Shown in pieces: positions 28,287-34,841 of a stretch of 64,000 nucleotides of DNA. A model generated the notes under the pieces. It saw only the letters and a program-made list of their open reading frames with translations, did no database searches and was not told the DNA's origin. The number at the start of each line of letters is the position of its first letter. Positions within the stretch are counted from its first letter, which is position 1. Origin of the DNA: Ilumatobacteraceae bacterium. Its GTDB lineage: Bacteria; Actinomycetota; Acidimicrobiia; Acidimicrobiales; Ilumatobacteraceae. The position numbers and the translations under genes are program-made. Where the stretch lies: NCBI GenBank assembly GCA_022843125.1, contig JALHOG010000013.1, forward strand, positions 24,432 through 88,431, written 5' to 3'.

Positions 28287-28937
28287 TCAGCCGAGCCAGT
28301 CGGCTGGCTCGGGTGCGTCGACGTGGGGACGGTGCTCGCTGAACGGGCTGGCGGTCACGGCGACGCCGAGGTCGGCGGCGAACGCGTCGACCCCGCGAAC
28401 GCTGCCGCCGGCGCAGGTCCAGTCGATCGAGGCGCAGTCGGTGCCCGGCGGGGCGTCGGCATCCAGGGCGCCGGTCCAGTAGACGACGACCGGGATGTCG
28501 GGATCGCGCGAGCACCCGACCGTGGCCGCGTCGGTGACCGGGTCGTCGATCACGACGCCGGCGAGTCGACCCTCGAGGGTGTCGCCCGAGCACACGAGCG
28601 CGGCAGCGAAGGCCGCTCCGTTGGAGAACCCGTTGAGCACGACCCGCTCGCACGCCGCGTCGTCGACGACGCCCCGCACCCGATCGAGGCCGGCGGCGAG
28701 GTCGGTGTCGGTCGCGTAGCGCCACTCGCGCCCGCCCCAGCCCTCGCCGTTGCCCTCCGGCGCGAGGAAGGCGACTCCTTCGTCGACGACCGGGTCGGCA
28801 CCCGATCCGCCCTTGCCGTGGAGCACGACGATGCAGTCGTCGGCCGACACTGCTGCAGGCTCGGGCGCGTCGCCGCCGCATCCGGCTGCGACGGCAGTGA
28901 GCGCGGCGAGGGTGGCGCAGAGCCGGATCAGCGTCAC
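28287..28937 (-). CDS. lipoprotein alpha/beta-hydrolase-like protein
   Basis: About 216 residues from GTG 28937, whose GTGA overlaps the stop of the aminotransferase gene. The signal sequence ends LTAVAAGCGG, a lipobox. The mature part reads DCIVVLHGKGGSG (oxyanion-type HG), VVLNGFSNGAAFAAAL (nucleophile elbow G-x-S-x-G, Ser in GFSNG), VVIDDPVTD and, near the end, SEHRPHVDAPEP with candidate catalytic His. This fits a small dienelactone-hydrolase or esterase fold exported to the cell surface. The substrate is unknown. Third gene of the kinase-aminotransferase operon. Convergent with ffh, 7 nt apart. Confidence 0.72.
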   Translation of the reverse strand: MTLIRLCATLAALTAVAAGCGGDAPEPAAVSADDCIVVLHGKGGSGADPVVDEGVAFLAPEGNGEGWGGREWRYATDTDLAAGLDRVRGVVDDAACERVVLNGFSNGAAFAAALVCSGDTLEGRLAGVVIDDPVTDAATVGCSRDPDIPVVVYWTGALDADAPPGTDCASIDWTCAGGSVRGVDAFAADLGVAVTASPFSEHRPHVDAPEPADWLG

Positions 28938-30268
28938 CACTCGGCTCCGAGGGCGCGGGCGTCGGCTCCGCCCTGGAGGACGTAGCCGGTGAGGAGCGCG
29001 TCGAGCTCGGTGAGCAACAGCTCGGCGTGTTCGGCGGCGAACTGGAGCGGTGGGCGCAGCTTCAGCACGTTCGTGTAGCGGCCCGTGACCCCGGCGAGGA
29101 TGCCGCGGTGGCGCAACCCGGTGGCGATCCGCTTCGCGTCGGCGTACGCGATCGGCTCGCGGGTCTCGCGGTCGGCGACCAGATCGAGGCCCCAGAACAA
29201 CCCACTGCCCTGGACGTTGCCGATGATCGGGTGGCGTGTCGCGAGCTCGCGCAGCCCGTCGCCGAGGACGCCGTGCATCGCCTGCGCGTTGGCGAGCAGT
29301 GCCTCCTCCTCGATCACGTCGAGCACCGCGAGCGCGACCGCGGCCGAGACCGGGTTGCCGCCGAACGTGTTGAAGTAGTTGCGGCGGGTCGCGAACTCGG
29401 CGGCGATCGCCGGGGTGGTGACCACGGCGGCGACGGGGTGGCCGGCACCCATCGGCTTGCCGAGCGTCACGATGTCGGGTAGCAGGTCGTAGTTGGTGTG
29501 CCCCCAGAAGTTCCGGCCGAGTCGGCAGTAGCCGGCCTGGACCTCGTCGGCGATCACCAGCCCGCCCCGGGTGCGGATCATCTCGGCGGTCAGCGACATG
29601 TAGTCGTCGGGCGCCACGAGCACCCCGTTCGAATCCCAGCTGGTGTCGATGAGGATCGACGAGATGCCGTGGCCACGAGCGGCGAGCGTGTCGAGGCCGT
29701 CGTCGACGAGGGCGGCGTAGTGCGCGCCGAGATCGGGTTCGGGTGCCCGGAACGGGCCGCGGTAGGTGTTGGGCGGTTCGATCACGGCGAGCCAGTCGGG
29801 TCGCTCGTGCTCGGGGTACGAGTCGGTCGAGAGCTTGCCGACCAGCTCCGAGTTGCCGTGGTACGAGCGCTCGGTCACCATCACGCCCTCGTTGCCGGTG
29901 ACGACGCGGGCGATCTGGACCGCGAGGTCGTTGGCCTCGGTGCCGGTGCAGACGAAGTAGCAGGTGCCCAGGTCGCCCGGGAGCATGGCGCCGAGCCGCT
30001 CGGCGAGTGCCACGACGTGTTCGTGGAGGTAGCGCGTGTGGGTGTTGATCAGCCCGGCTTGGTGACACAGCGCCTCGACGACCCGCGGATGTGCGTGGCC
30101 GACCGACGGCACGTTGTTGTAGCAGTCGAGGTACCGCCTGCCGTCGGCGTCGTACACCCACACGCCCTCACCGCGAACGAGGTGCACGGGTTCGTCGTAG
30201 AACAGCTGATAGCTGGGGGCGAGCGCCTCGGCGCGGCGCCTCAGGAGCGGGTCGGACGTGCTGGTCAC
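28934..30268 (-). CDS. class III PLP enzyme of the phospho-lyase type (ethanolamine-phosphate / phosphohydroxylysine lyase-like)
   Basis: 444 residues from GTG 30268 (GTGA overlap with the kinase stop). It has the aminotransferase class III fold: YLDCYNNVPSVGHAHPRVVEAL, FVCTGTEANDLA, IADEVQAGYCRLG and the PLP lysine in TLGKPMGAGHP. The DCxNNVxxVGHxHPxVVxA phrase and the INTHTRYLHE segment resemble the AGXT2L/ETNPPL group, whose known members are phospho-lyases, not aminotransferases. With the upstream kinase-like gene this suggests phosphorylation of an amino alcohol followed by elimination of phosphate and ammonia. The reaction is inferred; plain transamination is the alternative. Confidence 0.8.
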   Translation of the reverse strand: MTSTSDPLLRRRAEALAPSYQLFYDEPVHLVRGEGVWVYDADGRRYLDCYNNVPSVGHAHPRVVEALCHQAGLINTHTRYLHEHVVALAERLGAMLPGDLGTCYFVCTGTEANDLAVQIARVVTGNEGVMVTERSYHGNSELVGKLSTDSYPEHERPDWLAVIEPPNTYRGPFRAPEPDLGAHYAALVDDGLDTLAARGHGISSILIDTSWDSNGVLVAPDDYMSLTAEMIRTRGGLVIADEVQAGYCRLGRNFWGHTNYDLLPDIVTLGKPMGAGHPVAAVVTTPAIAAEFATRRNYFNTFGGNPVSAAVALAVLDVIEEEALLANAQAMHGVLGDGLRELATRHPIIGNVQGSGLFWGLDLVADRETREPIAYADAKRIATGLRHRGILAGVTGRYTNVLKLRPPLQFAAEHAELLLTELDALLTGYVLQGGADARALGAEW

Positions 30269-31308
30269 AGCATCTCCCTGATGCGTTCGGTGGCGGCGGC
30301 CGGGTCGACGTCGAGCCAGCGGGCCAGGTTGGCGAGGGTGCCGGGCCGCTCGGTGGCGACGGCGTCGGCGATGTGCGGGGCGTGCGCTATCTGGAACTCG
30401 ATCAGCAGGGTGCTGAGCACGAGCCGGCACAGGACGAGATCGGGGATCGCGTCGAGCTCTGCGTCGGTGAGGGGTCGCACTGGTGCGAGCCCGGCGGCAT
30501 AGCCGGCGGTGAGCGCTCCGAGCGCGCCCGTCGGGTCGGGCTGGTGGGGGGCGAGGTTGGCGCCGGCGACGGCGATGTCGGCGACCGTGACGGTGCGCAC
30601 GAGGTCTCCGAAGTCGATCAGCCCGGTGACCGTGTCGGATGTTGCGTCGGCGCGCAGCAGGTTGCCGGCGTGTCCGTCGTTGTGGACGATCTGGCGGGGG
30701 AGGAGCGCCATCGCGCCGAGCGCCCGGTCGAGCCGGGGCCGGGCCTGGTCGACGAGGATGCGCGCGTCGGGAAAGAGCGCCTCGGTGAGGTCGGGGTCGA
30801 CGACACGCCCATTCGCGATGTCCCACGGCATGAACCCGTCGGCCGCCGGGTGGTCGAAGTCGGCGAGCGCAGCGGCGACCCCGCCGAGCAGCTCACCGAT
30901 GGCGGTCATCCCTGCGTGGGAGACCACCTGGTCGTCGTGGAAGGTGACCCCCGGGAGGTAGGTCTCGAGCCGGACCCGGTGGCGGCGGCCGGCGATCTCG
31001 ACCGCGGGCACGAGCTGGCCGTTCCGTGACGGCAGCATGCGGGCGACCGGCAGGTGGGGGGCGGCACGTTCGAGGTGGACGAGCGCACGGGCGTGGAAAT
31101 CGATCGCCTCGTCGGGTTCGCTCGCGCTGGCCACGCGGAGCACGAACTGCCCACCGTCGGCGGTGGTGAACCGGGTGTTGTGGGCCCGTTCGCCGCGCAG
31201 CCGGAGGGTGTCGCCCCCCACGCCGTACAGTTCGTCGGCGATCCGGCGGGCGTCGGCGTCGGTGAGCTGGGGTGGGTCGAAGCGGAACAGCTCGATCACG
31301 GTGCTCAT
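30265..31308 (-). CDS. APH/choline-kinase-fold phosphotransferase (hydroxylysine-kinase-like)
   Basis: 347 residues from ATG 31308. The protein-kinase-like small-molecule kinase fold is seen in the N-lobe (GERAHNTRFTTADGGQFVLRVA, with the ATP-binding Lys position replaced by Arg in FVLRV), the catalytic loop HNDGHAGNLL (Brenner-type HxDxxxxN) and the metal motif LIDFGD. HYKK/AGPHD1 hydroxylysine kinases belong to this family and act with phospho-lyases like the adjacent gene. First gene of a three-gene leftward operon inserted between ffh and rpsP. Substrate (hydroxylysine, ethanolamine, homoserine or other) is not determined by sequence. Confidence 0.82.
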   Translation of the reverse strand: MSTVIELFRFDPPQLTDADARRIADELYGVGGDTLRLRGERAHNTRFTTADGGQFVLRVASASEPDEAIDFHARALVHLERAAPHLPVARMLPSRNGQLVPAVEIAGRRHRVRLETYLPGVTFHDDQVVSHAGMTAIGELLGGVAAALADFDHPAADGFMPWDIANGRVVDPDLTEALFPDARILVDQARPRLDRALGAMALLPRQIVHNDGHAGNLLRADATSDTVTGLIDFGDLVRTVTVADIAVAGANLAPHQPDPTGALGALTAGYAAGLAPVRPLTDAELDAIPDLVLCRLVLSTLLIEFQIAHAPHIADAVATERPGTLANLARWLDVDPAAATERIREML

Positions 31309-31348
31309 CTGTAGCAGCCATCCGGTCGGAATGCGGGGACGGGGCCGC

Positions 31349-31354
31349 TAACCT
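31349..31354 (+). promoter_or_regulatory. -10 element of the rpsP operon
   Basis: TAACCT, 61 nt before the rpsP ATG. The transcript would have a leader with a CAGGAG ribosome site at 31401-31406. Confidence 0.4.
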
Positions 31355-31415
31355 TTCACGGCTGCGTTCCGTCCGGTTCGGACGCGGGCCCGTTTCGCAT
31401 CAGGAGACAGTTCAC

Positions 31416-31688
31416 ATGGCAGTCAAGCTGCGCCTCACTCGTATCGGCAAGAAGAAGCAGCCGCAATATCGCATCGTGGCCGCCGACGCGCGTTCGCCTC
31501 GCGACGGCCGGTTCATCGAGATTCTCGGTCACTACGACCCTCGCCAGAACCCGTCGGGCCTCAAGGTCGACAACGACAAGGCGGTCAAGTGGCTCAACCA
31601 GGGCGCTCAGCCGACCGAGCGCGTGGCGAAGCTCCTCGAGATCTCGGGCGCCATGGCCGACTACAAGTCGGCGAAGGCCGCCAAGTGA
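31416..31688 (+). CDS. rpsP: 30S ribosomal protein S16
   Basis: 90 residues (MAVKLRLTRIGKKKQPQYRI), the canonical S16 start and length. RNA-contacting KKKQPQYRIVAADARSPRDGRFIE and the WLNQGAQPTERV motif are present. A clear AGGAG ribosome site precedes the ATG by about 10 nt. Its stop overlaps the KH-domain gene by GTGA. Head of rpsP-khpA-rimM-trmD-rplS, an arrangement conserved across actinobacteria. Confidence 0.98.
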   Translation: MAVKLRLTRIGKKKQPQYRIVAADARSPRDGRFIEILGHYDPRQNPSGLKVDNDKAVKWLNQGAQPTERVAKLLEISGAMADYKSAKAAK

Positions 31689-31939
31689 GCCAGTCTGCTC
31701 CCACTGCGGTTGCTGTCCTCACGCACATCGTCCGCTCGATCGTCGACCAACCTGATGCGGTCGTCGTCGAGGAGACGAGCAACGATGACGGCAAGCACCG
31801 CCTCGATGTGCGCGTCGGCCCCGGCGATCTCGGCCGCGTGATCGGCCGGCGTGGTCGGACCGCCGCCAGCATCCGCACCGTCACCCGAGCCGCTGCCTCC
31901 AAGGACGGCGTCGAGCTCGACATCGAATTCCTCGACTGA
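31685..31939 (+). CDS. khpA: KH-domain RNA-binding protein KhpA
   Basis: 84 residues from GTG 31685, overlapping the rpsP stop. It is a single KH domain with the GxxG loop GRRGRTAASIRTV (about 58-70) preceded by GPGDLGRVI. It matches the KhpA/YlqC family that binds RNA, with KhpB as partner in Gram-positives, and is normally found between rpsP and rimM. An acidic EETSNDDGKHRLDV strand lies before the loop. No other domain. Confidence 0.93.
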   Translation: MSQSAPTAVAVLTHIVRSIVDQPDAVVVEETSNDDGKHRLDVRVGPGDLGRVIGRRGRTAASIRTVTRAAASKDGVELDIEFLD

Positions 31940-31943
31940 TCCC

Positions 31944-32417
31944 GTGGGCGACCTGCTCGAAGTCGGCAGGATCGGCCGTGCCCACGGCATCAAGGGCGAC
32001 GTCTTCGTCGACCTCACCACCGATCGGACCGAACGTGTCGCGGTGGGGAGCAAGCTCTACACCCGAGGTCGCTGGTTGCTGATCACCGCGTCGGCGCGGT
32101 CGACAGATCGCTGGCGGGTCCACTTCGAGGGCATCGACGACCGCTCCGCCGCCGAAGCGCTGACCGGCGCGGTCGTGTCGGCCGAGCCGATCGACGACCC
32201 CGATGTGCTCTGGATCCACCAGCTGTTCGGTTGCTCGGTCGTCGAGGTCGACGGTACTCCGCGCGGGCAGTGCGTCTCGGTGGTCGAGAACCCGGCGGCC
32301 GACCTGCTCGAACTCGACTCGGGGGCGCTCGTGCCGGTCACGTTCGTCACCAGCGTCGCCAACGGCGTGATCACCGTCGACCCGCCCGAGGGGCTGTTCG
32401 AGCTGTTCGAAGGCTGA
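31944..32417 (+). CDS. rimM: ribosome maturation factor RimM
   Basis: 157 residues from GTG 31944 (VGDLLEVGRIGRAHGIKGDV). The RimM N-terminal barrel is followed by a PRC-type C-terminal domain (HQLFGCSVVEVDGTPRG, then NPAADLLEL). It assists 16S rRNA 3'-major-domain assembly and binds S19. Starts 4 nt after khpA. The conserved GxxGxxGxx(K)G start and the PRC YG/LFG pattern are present, so the identity is secure. Confidence 0.95.
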   Translation: MGDLLEVGRIGRAHGIKGDVFVDLTTDRTERVAVGSKLYTRGRWLLITASARSTDRWRVHFEGIDDRSAAEALTGAVVSAEPIDDPDVLWIHQLFGCSVVEVDGTPRGQCVSVVENPAADLLELDSGALVPVTFVTSVANGVITVDPPEGLFELFEG

Positions 32418-32423
32418 TCGGTC

Positions 32424-33158
32424 GTGCGGATCGACGTGTTCACCCTGTTCCCGGGGATGGTCGACCACTTCTGCGCCGAGAGCCTGCTCGGCAAGGCCCG
32501 CACCGCCGGGCTGCTCGAACTGCGGCTCCACGACCCCCGAGAGCACACGAGCGACGTGCACCGCACGGTCGACGACGCACCGTTCGGCGGCGGCGCCGGA
32601 ATGCTGATGCGCCCGCAGCCGCTGTTCGAGAGCGTCGAGGCCGCCGACCCGCCCCGGCCGCTCTACCTGCTCGGCCCTGGTGGACGACGGTTCGATCAGG
32701 CCCTCGCACGCGAGTTCGCCTCCGGCGACGGGTTCAGCATGATCTGCGGTCGGTACGAGGGCGTCGACCATCGGGTGCGCGAACATCTCGTCGATGGCGA
32801 GTTGAGCGTCGGCGACGTCGTGCTCAACGGCGGCGAGGTCGCTGCGTGCCTGGTCATCGAGGCCGTGGTGCGGCTGCTGCCCGGAGCGATGGGCAACGCC
32901 GAGAGCCCGCTCACCGAGAGCTTCGGGGCCACCGGACTGCTCGAGGAGCCGCACTACACCCGCCCGGCCGACTTCCGTGGCCAGCTCGTGCCCGAGATCC
33001 TGCGCAGCGGCGACCACGCCAGGATCGCCCGGTGGCGGCTCGCCCAGGCCCTCCATCGCACCGCTGCGGCCCGTCCCGACCTGATCGAGGCCCGGGGTGG
33101 GTTGACGCCCGATGAGCGCGCGCTGTTGGAAGAGTTCCCACCCGTCCCGTATCCTTGA
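32424..33158 (+). CDS. trmD: tRNA (guanine37-N1)-methyltransferase TrmD
   Basis: 244 residues from GTG 32424 (VRIDVFTLFPGMVDHF). It is a SPOUT fold with the SAM-binding trefoil knot: GGGAGMLMRPQPLF, FSMICGRYEGVDHRV, LSVGDVVLNGGEVAA. The catalytic Asp lies in the C-terminal region after SPLTESFG. It methylates G37 next to the anticodon to prevent frameshifting. It begins 6 nt after rimM. All family motifs are intact. Confidence 0.97.
   Translation: MRIDVFTLFPGMVDHFCAESLLGKARTAGLLELRLHDPREHTSDVHRTVDDAPFGGGAGMLMRPQPLFESVEAADPPRPLYLLGPGGRRFDQALAREFASGDGFSMICGRYEGVDHRVREHLVDGELSVGDVVLNGGEVAACLVIEAVVRLLPGAMGNAESPLTESFGATGLLEEPHYTRPADFRGQLVPEILRSGDHARIARWRLAQALHRTAAARPDLIEARGGLTPDERALLEEFPPVPYP
33150..33155 (+). 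promoter_or_regulatory. candidate internal promoter for rplS
   Basis: TATCCT (33150-33155) with TTGGAA at 33126-33131, spacing 18 bp, overlapping the end of trmD and 60 nt before the rplS ATG. Confidence 0.4.
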
Positions 33159-33215
33159 CGAGCCCCATGTTCGCGGTCTCCCGAGGCCAGGACGATCAGA
33201 TCTGAGAGAGACGCC

Positions 33216-33563
33216 ATGAAGACGACCGACCTCGTTGACCAACAGTCGCTGCGCGATGACATCCCCGTGTTCTTCCCCGGTGACGAGCTCAAGGTGCACG
33301 TTCGCGTCGTCGAGGGTGGCAAGGAACGCGTCCAGATCTTCCAGGGCAACGTGATCCGTCGCCAGGGCAGCGGCCTCCAGGAGACCTACACCGTTCGCAA
33401 GCTCAGCTACGGCGTCGGGGTCGAGCGCACCTTCCCGGTGCACGCTCCGACCGTCTCGAAGATCGAGGTCATGAAGCGGGGCGACGTGCGTCGCGCCAAG
33501 CTCTACTACCTCCGCGATCGCGTCGGCAAGGCTGCCAAGATCCGCGAGAAGCGCGAGTACTGA
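33216..33563 (+). CDS. rplS: 50S ribosomal protein L19
   Basis: 115 residues ([19 protein letters not shown]), L19 fold with [22 protein letters not shown] and [13 protein letters not shown]. It sits at the subunit interface. It is preceded by GAGAGAGAC about 5 nt before the ATG. It probably has its own promoter as well as read-through from trmD. Ends with the Lys/Arg-rich [11 protein letters not shown] tail. Confidence 0.98.
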   Translation: MKTTDLVDQQSLRDDIPVFFPGDELKVHVRVVEGGKERVQIFQGNVIRRQGSGLQETYTVRKLSYGVGVERTFPVHAPTVSKIEVMKRGDVRRAKLYYLRDRVGKAAKIREKREY

Positions 33564-33649
33564 TCGGCGAGCGGCGCTACCGCGTCGCCGCGATCACCCA
33601 TCGGGCCGGCCGGCCCCGCTGTTCACGACGAACGCGGAGGTGCGCGCCC

Positions 33650-34036
33650 ATGCCACGATCCATGTCCTCGGCCGACTGGCCGTCACCCGACCGATCGAGC
33701 GGCGCTCGCGGGCGCTGGGGCGAGGAGCGTGCTGCTGCACGGCTGCGCTCGCTCGGTTTCGAGATCATCGATCGCAACTGGCGCTCGGCCGAACGCGAGC
33801 TGCCCGGTGAACTCGACGTCGTCGCCCGTGACGGCGATCTCGTCGTGTTCTGCGAGGTCAAGGCGCGCCGCACGGCTGGACGGGCGGTGTGGGCGATGAA
33901 CGACGTGAAACAGGGGCGGCTCCGGGCGCTGGCTGAGGCGTGGTTGCGCTCCCACGACATCGGTGACGTCGACATCCGGTTCGACGTGATCGCGATCGAG
34001 GGTGTTCGCCTCCACCACTACGAAGCGGCGTTCTGA
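33650..34036 (+). CDS. yraN: YraN/UPF0102 family endonuclease-fold protein
   Basis: 128 residues from ATG 33650 with GGAGG about 8 nt upstream. A Ser/Pro-rich start is followed by the UPF0102 pattern GRWGEERAAARLRSLGFEIIDRNWR, then GELDVVARDGDLVVFCEVKAR, a PD-(D/E)XK-like ELDVVA...EVKAR active site. Function is not settled; the fold implies a nuclease of the Holliday-resolvase type. The gene usually follows rplS or rnhB in actinobacteria. Here lepB and rnhB are absent between them. Confidence 0.9.
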   Translation: MPRSMSSADWPSPDRSSGARGRWGEERAAARLRSLGFEIIDRNWRSAERELPGELDVVARDGDLVVFCEVKARRTAGRAVWAMNDVKQGRLRALAEAWLRSHDIGDVDIRFDVIAIEGVRLHHYEAAF

Positions 34037-34041
34037 ACGAC

Positions 34042-34152
34042 TCAGCCGAGGAGTGCCCAGAGGAGCATCGCGCTGGCCGCGATGCAGACGGCTCCGATCA
34101 GGATGTAGTCGGTCAGGTTTGCTCGGTACTTGCGGTACGGGTTGAAGCCCAC
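34042..34152 (-). CDS. 36-residue single-span membrane protein
   Basis: GTG at 34152 gives VGFNPYRKYRAN then LTDYILIGAVCIAAS and AMLLWALLG, 36 residues. A basic N-terminus (FNPYRKYR) is followed by one TM helix to the C-terminus. Short proteins beginning MGFNP(H/Y)R and ending in a single TM are, as I recall, common in actinobacterial genomes and uncharacterised. CACAAT lies 6 nt upstream of the GTG on the same strand, a weak -10. It fits exactly between yraN and the divergent exported protein. Too short for routine gene calling. Confidence 0.65.
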   Translation of the reverse strand: MGFNPYRKYRANLTDYILIGAVCIAASAMLLWALLG

Positions 34153-34170
34153 GGCGTCATTGTGGCCCAC

Positions 34171-34176
34171 TACCCT
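34171..34176 (+). promoter_or_regulatory. -10 element of the exported protein gene (leaderless)
   Basis: TACCCT, 8 nt before GTG 34185. Confidence 0.5.
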
Positions 34177-34184
34177 CGGGCTGC

Positions 34185-34826
34185 GTGCGGCGTGCTCGGA
34201 TCATCTCGGCGCTCGTCGGCGCTGCGTTGCTGATCGGGTCGCCTGCGGCCGCCCAGGAGGAGCCGGCGCCGCCGGTCACGCTCCCGGTCGTCCCGGTGCC
34301 CGTCGGATGTGAGGCGCCACCGCTGCCGCACATCGTGTTCGTCGGTACCGTCGTCGAGCGCGACTACCGCACCGTCCGCTTCGAGATCGAGCAGATCCGT
34401 GCGGGGCGGTCGGATCCGTTCGCCGATGCCGGGCTGATCGACGTGCGGTACGGGCTCGACGCCCAGTATCTCGACGAGGGCGAGCGGTACCTCGTCGCAG
34501 CGCCGGTGGATCCCGTGCTCGGCCTGCTCGTGTCTCGCGTGACCGAGCCGATCGAGGACTTCGGCGGCGACGAGGTGATCGGCGTGTCCGAGAGCGATGT
34601 CAACTGCCCGCCGTTCGACGACCCGAACCGGACGCTGTTCGTCGACGGGACCCCGATCGACGCCGGGCTGCTCGATCCGCTCACTGGCGCGCGTCCGCAG
34701 ATCCTCGGGTCGATCCTGCTGCCGCTCGCTGTCGGTGTCGGTGTCATCTTCCTCCTGGCGATGCTCCGGCTCAGCGTCAGCGGGCTCGCCCGCGGCATCG
34801 TCGACGCCGCCCGACCTCGCGCGTGA
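34185..34826 (+). CDS. exported, C-terminally anchored protein of unknown function
   Basis: 213 residues from GTG 34185. The signal peptide RRARIISALVGAALLIGSPAAAQ ends at a likely AAAQ cut. The extracytoplasmic domain (about 25-165) is beta-rich, with HIVFVGTVVERDYRTVRFEIEQI resembling small OB-like or tissue-inhibitor-type folds and three cysteines. A TM helix at about 177-199 (ILLPLAVGVGVIFLLAMLRL) is followed by a basic tail. The 'FVGTV..RDYRTVRFEIE..' phrase suggests a netrin/NTR-like module as seen in other actinobacterial surface proteins, but this is tentative. Confidence 0.72.
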   Translation: MRRARIISALVGAALLIGSPAAAQEEPAPPVTLPVVPVPVGCEAPPLPHIVFVGTVVERDYRTVRFEIEQIRAGRSDPFADAGLIDVRYGLDAQYLDEGERYLVAAPVDPVLGLLVSRVTEPIEDFGGDEVIGVSESDVNCPPFDDPNRTLFVDGTPIDAGLLDPLTGARPQILGSILLPLAVGVGVIFLLAMLRLSVSGLARGIVDAARPRA

Positions 34827-34841
34827 TCGTTCGAGGGCGGT

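Noticed and set aside
29625..29640. tRNA-like GTTCGAATCCC box
   Set aside because: It lies inside the aminotransferase coding sequence (antisense of a DTSWDSNG segment) and no acceptor stem or D-arm can be built around it.
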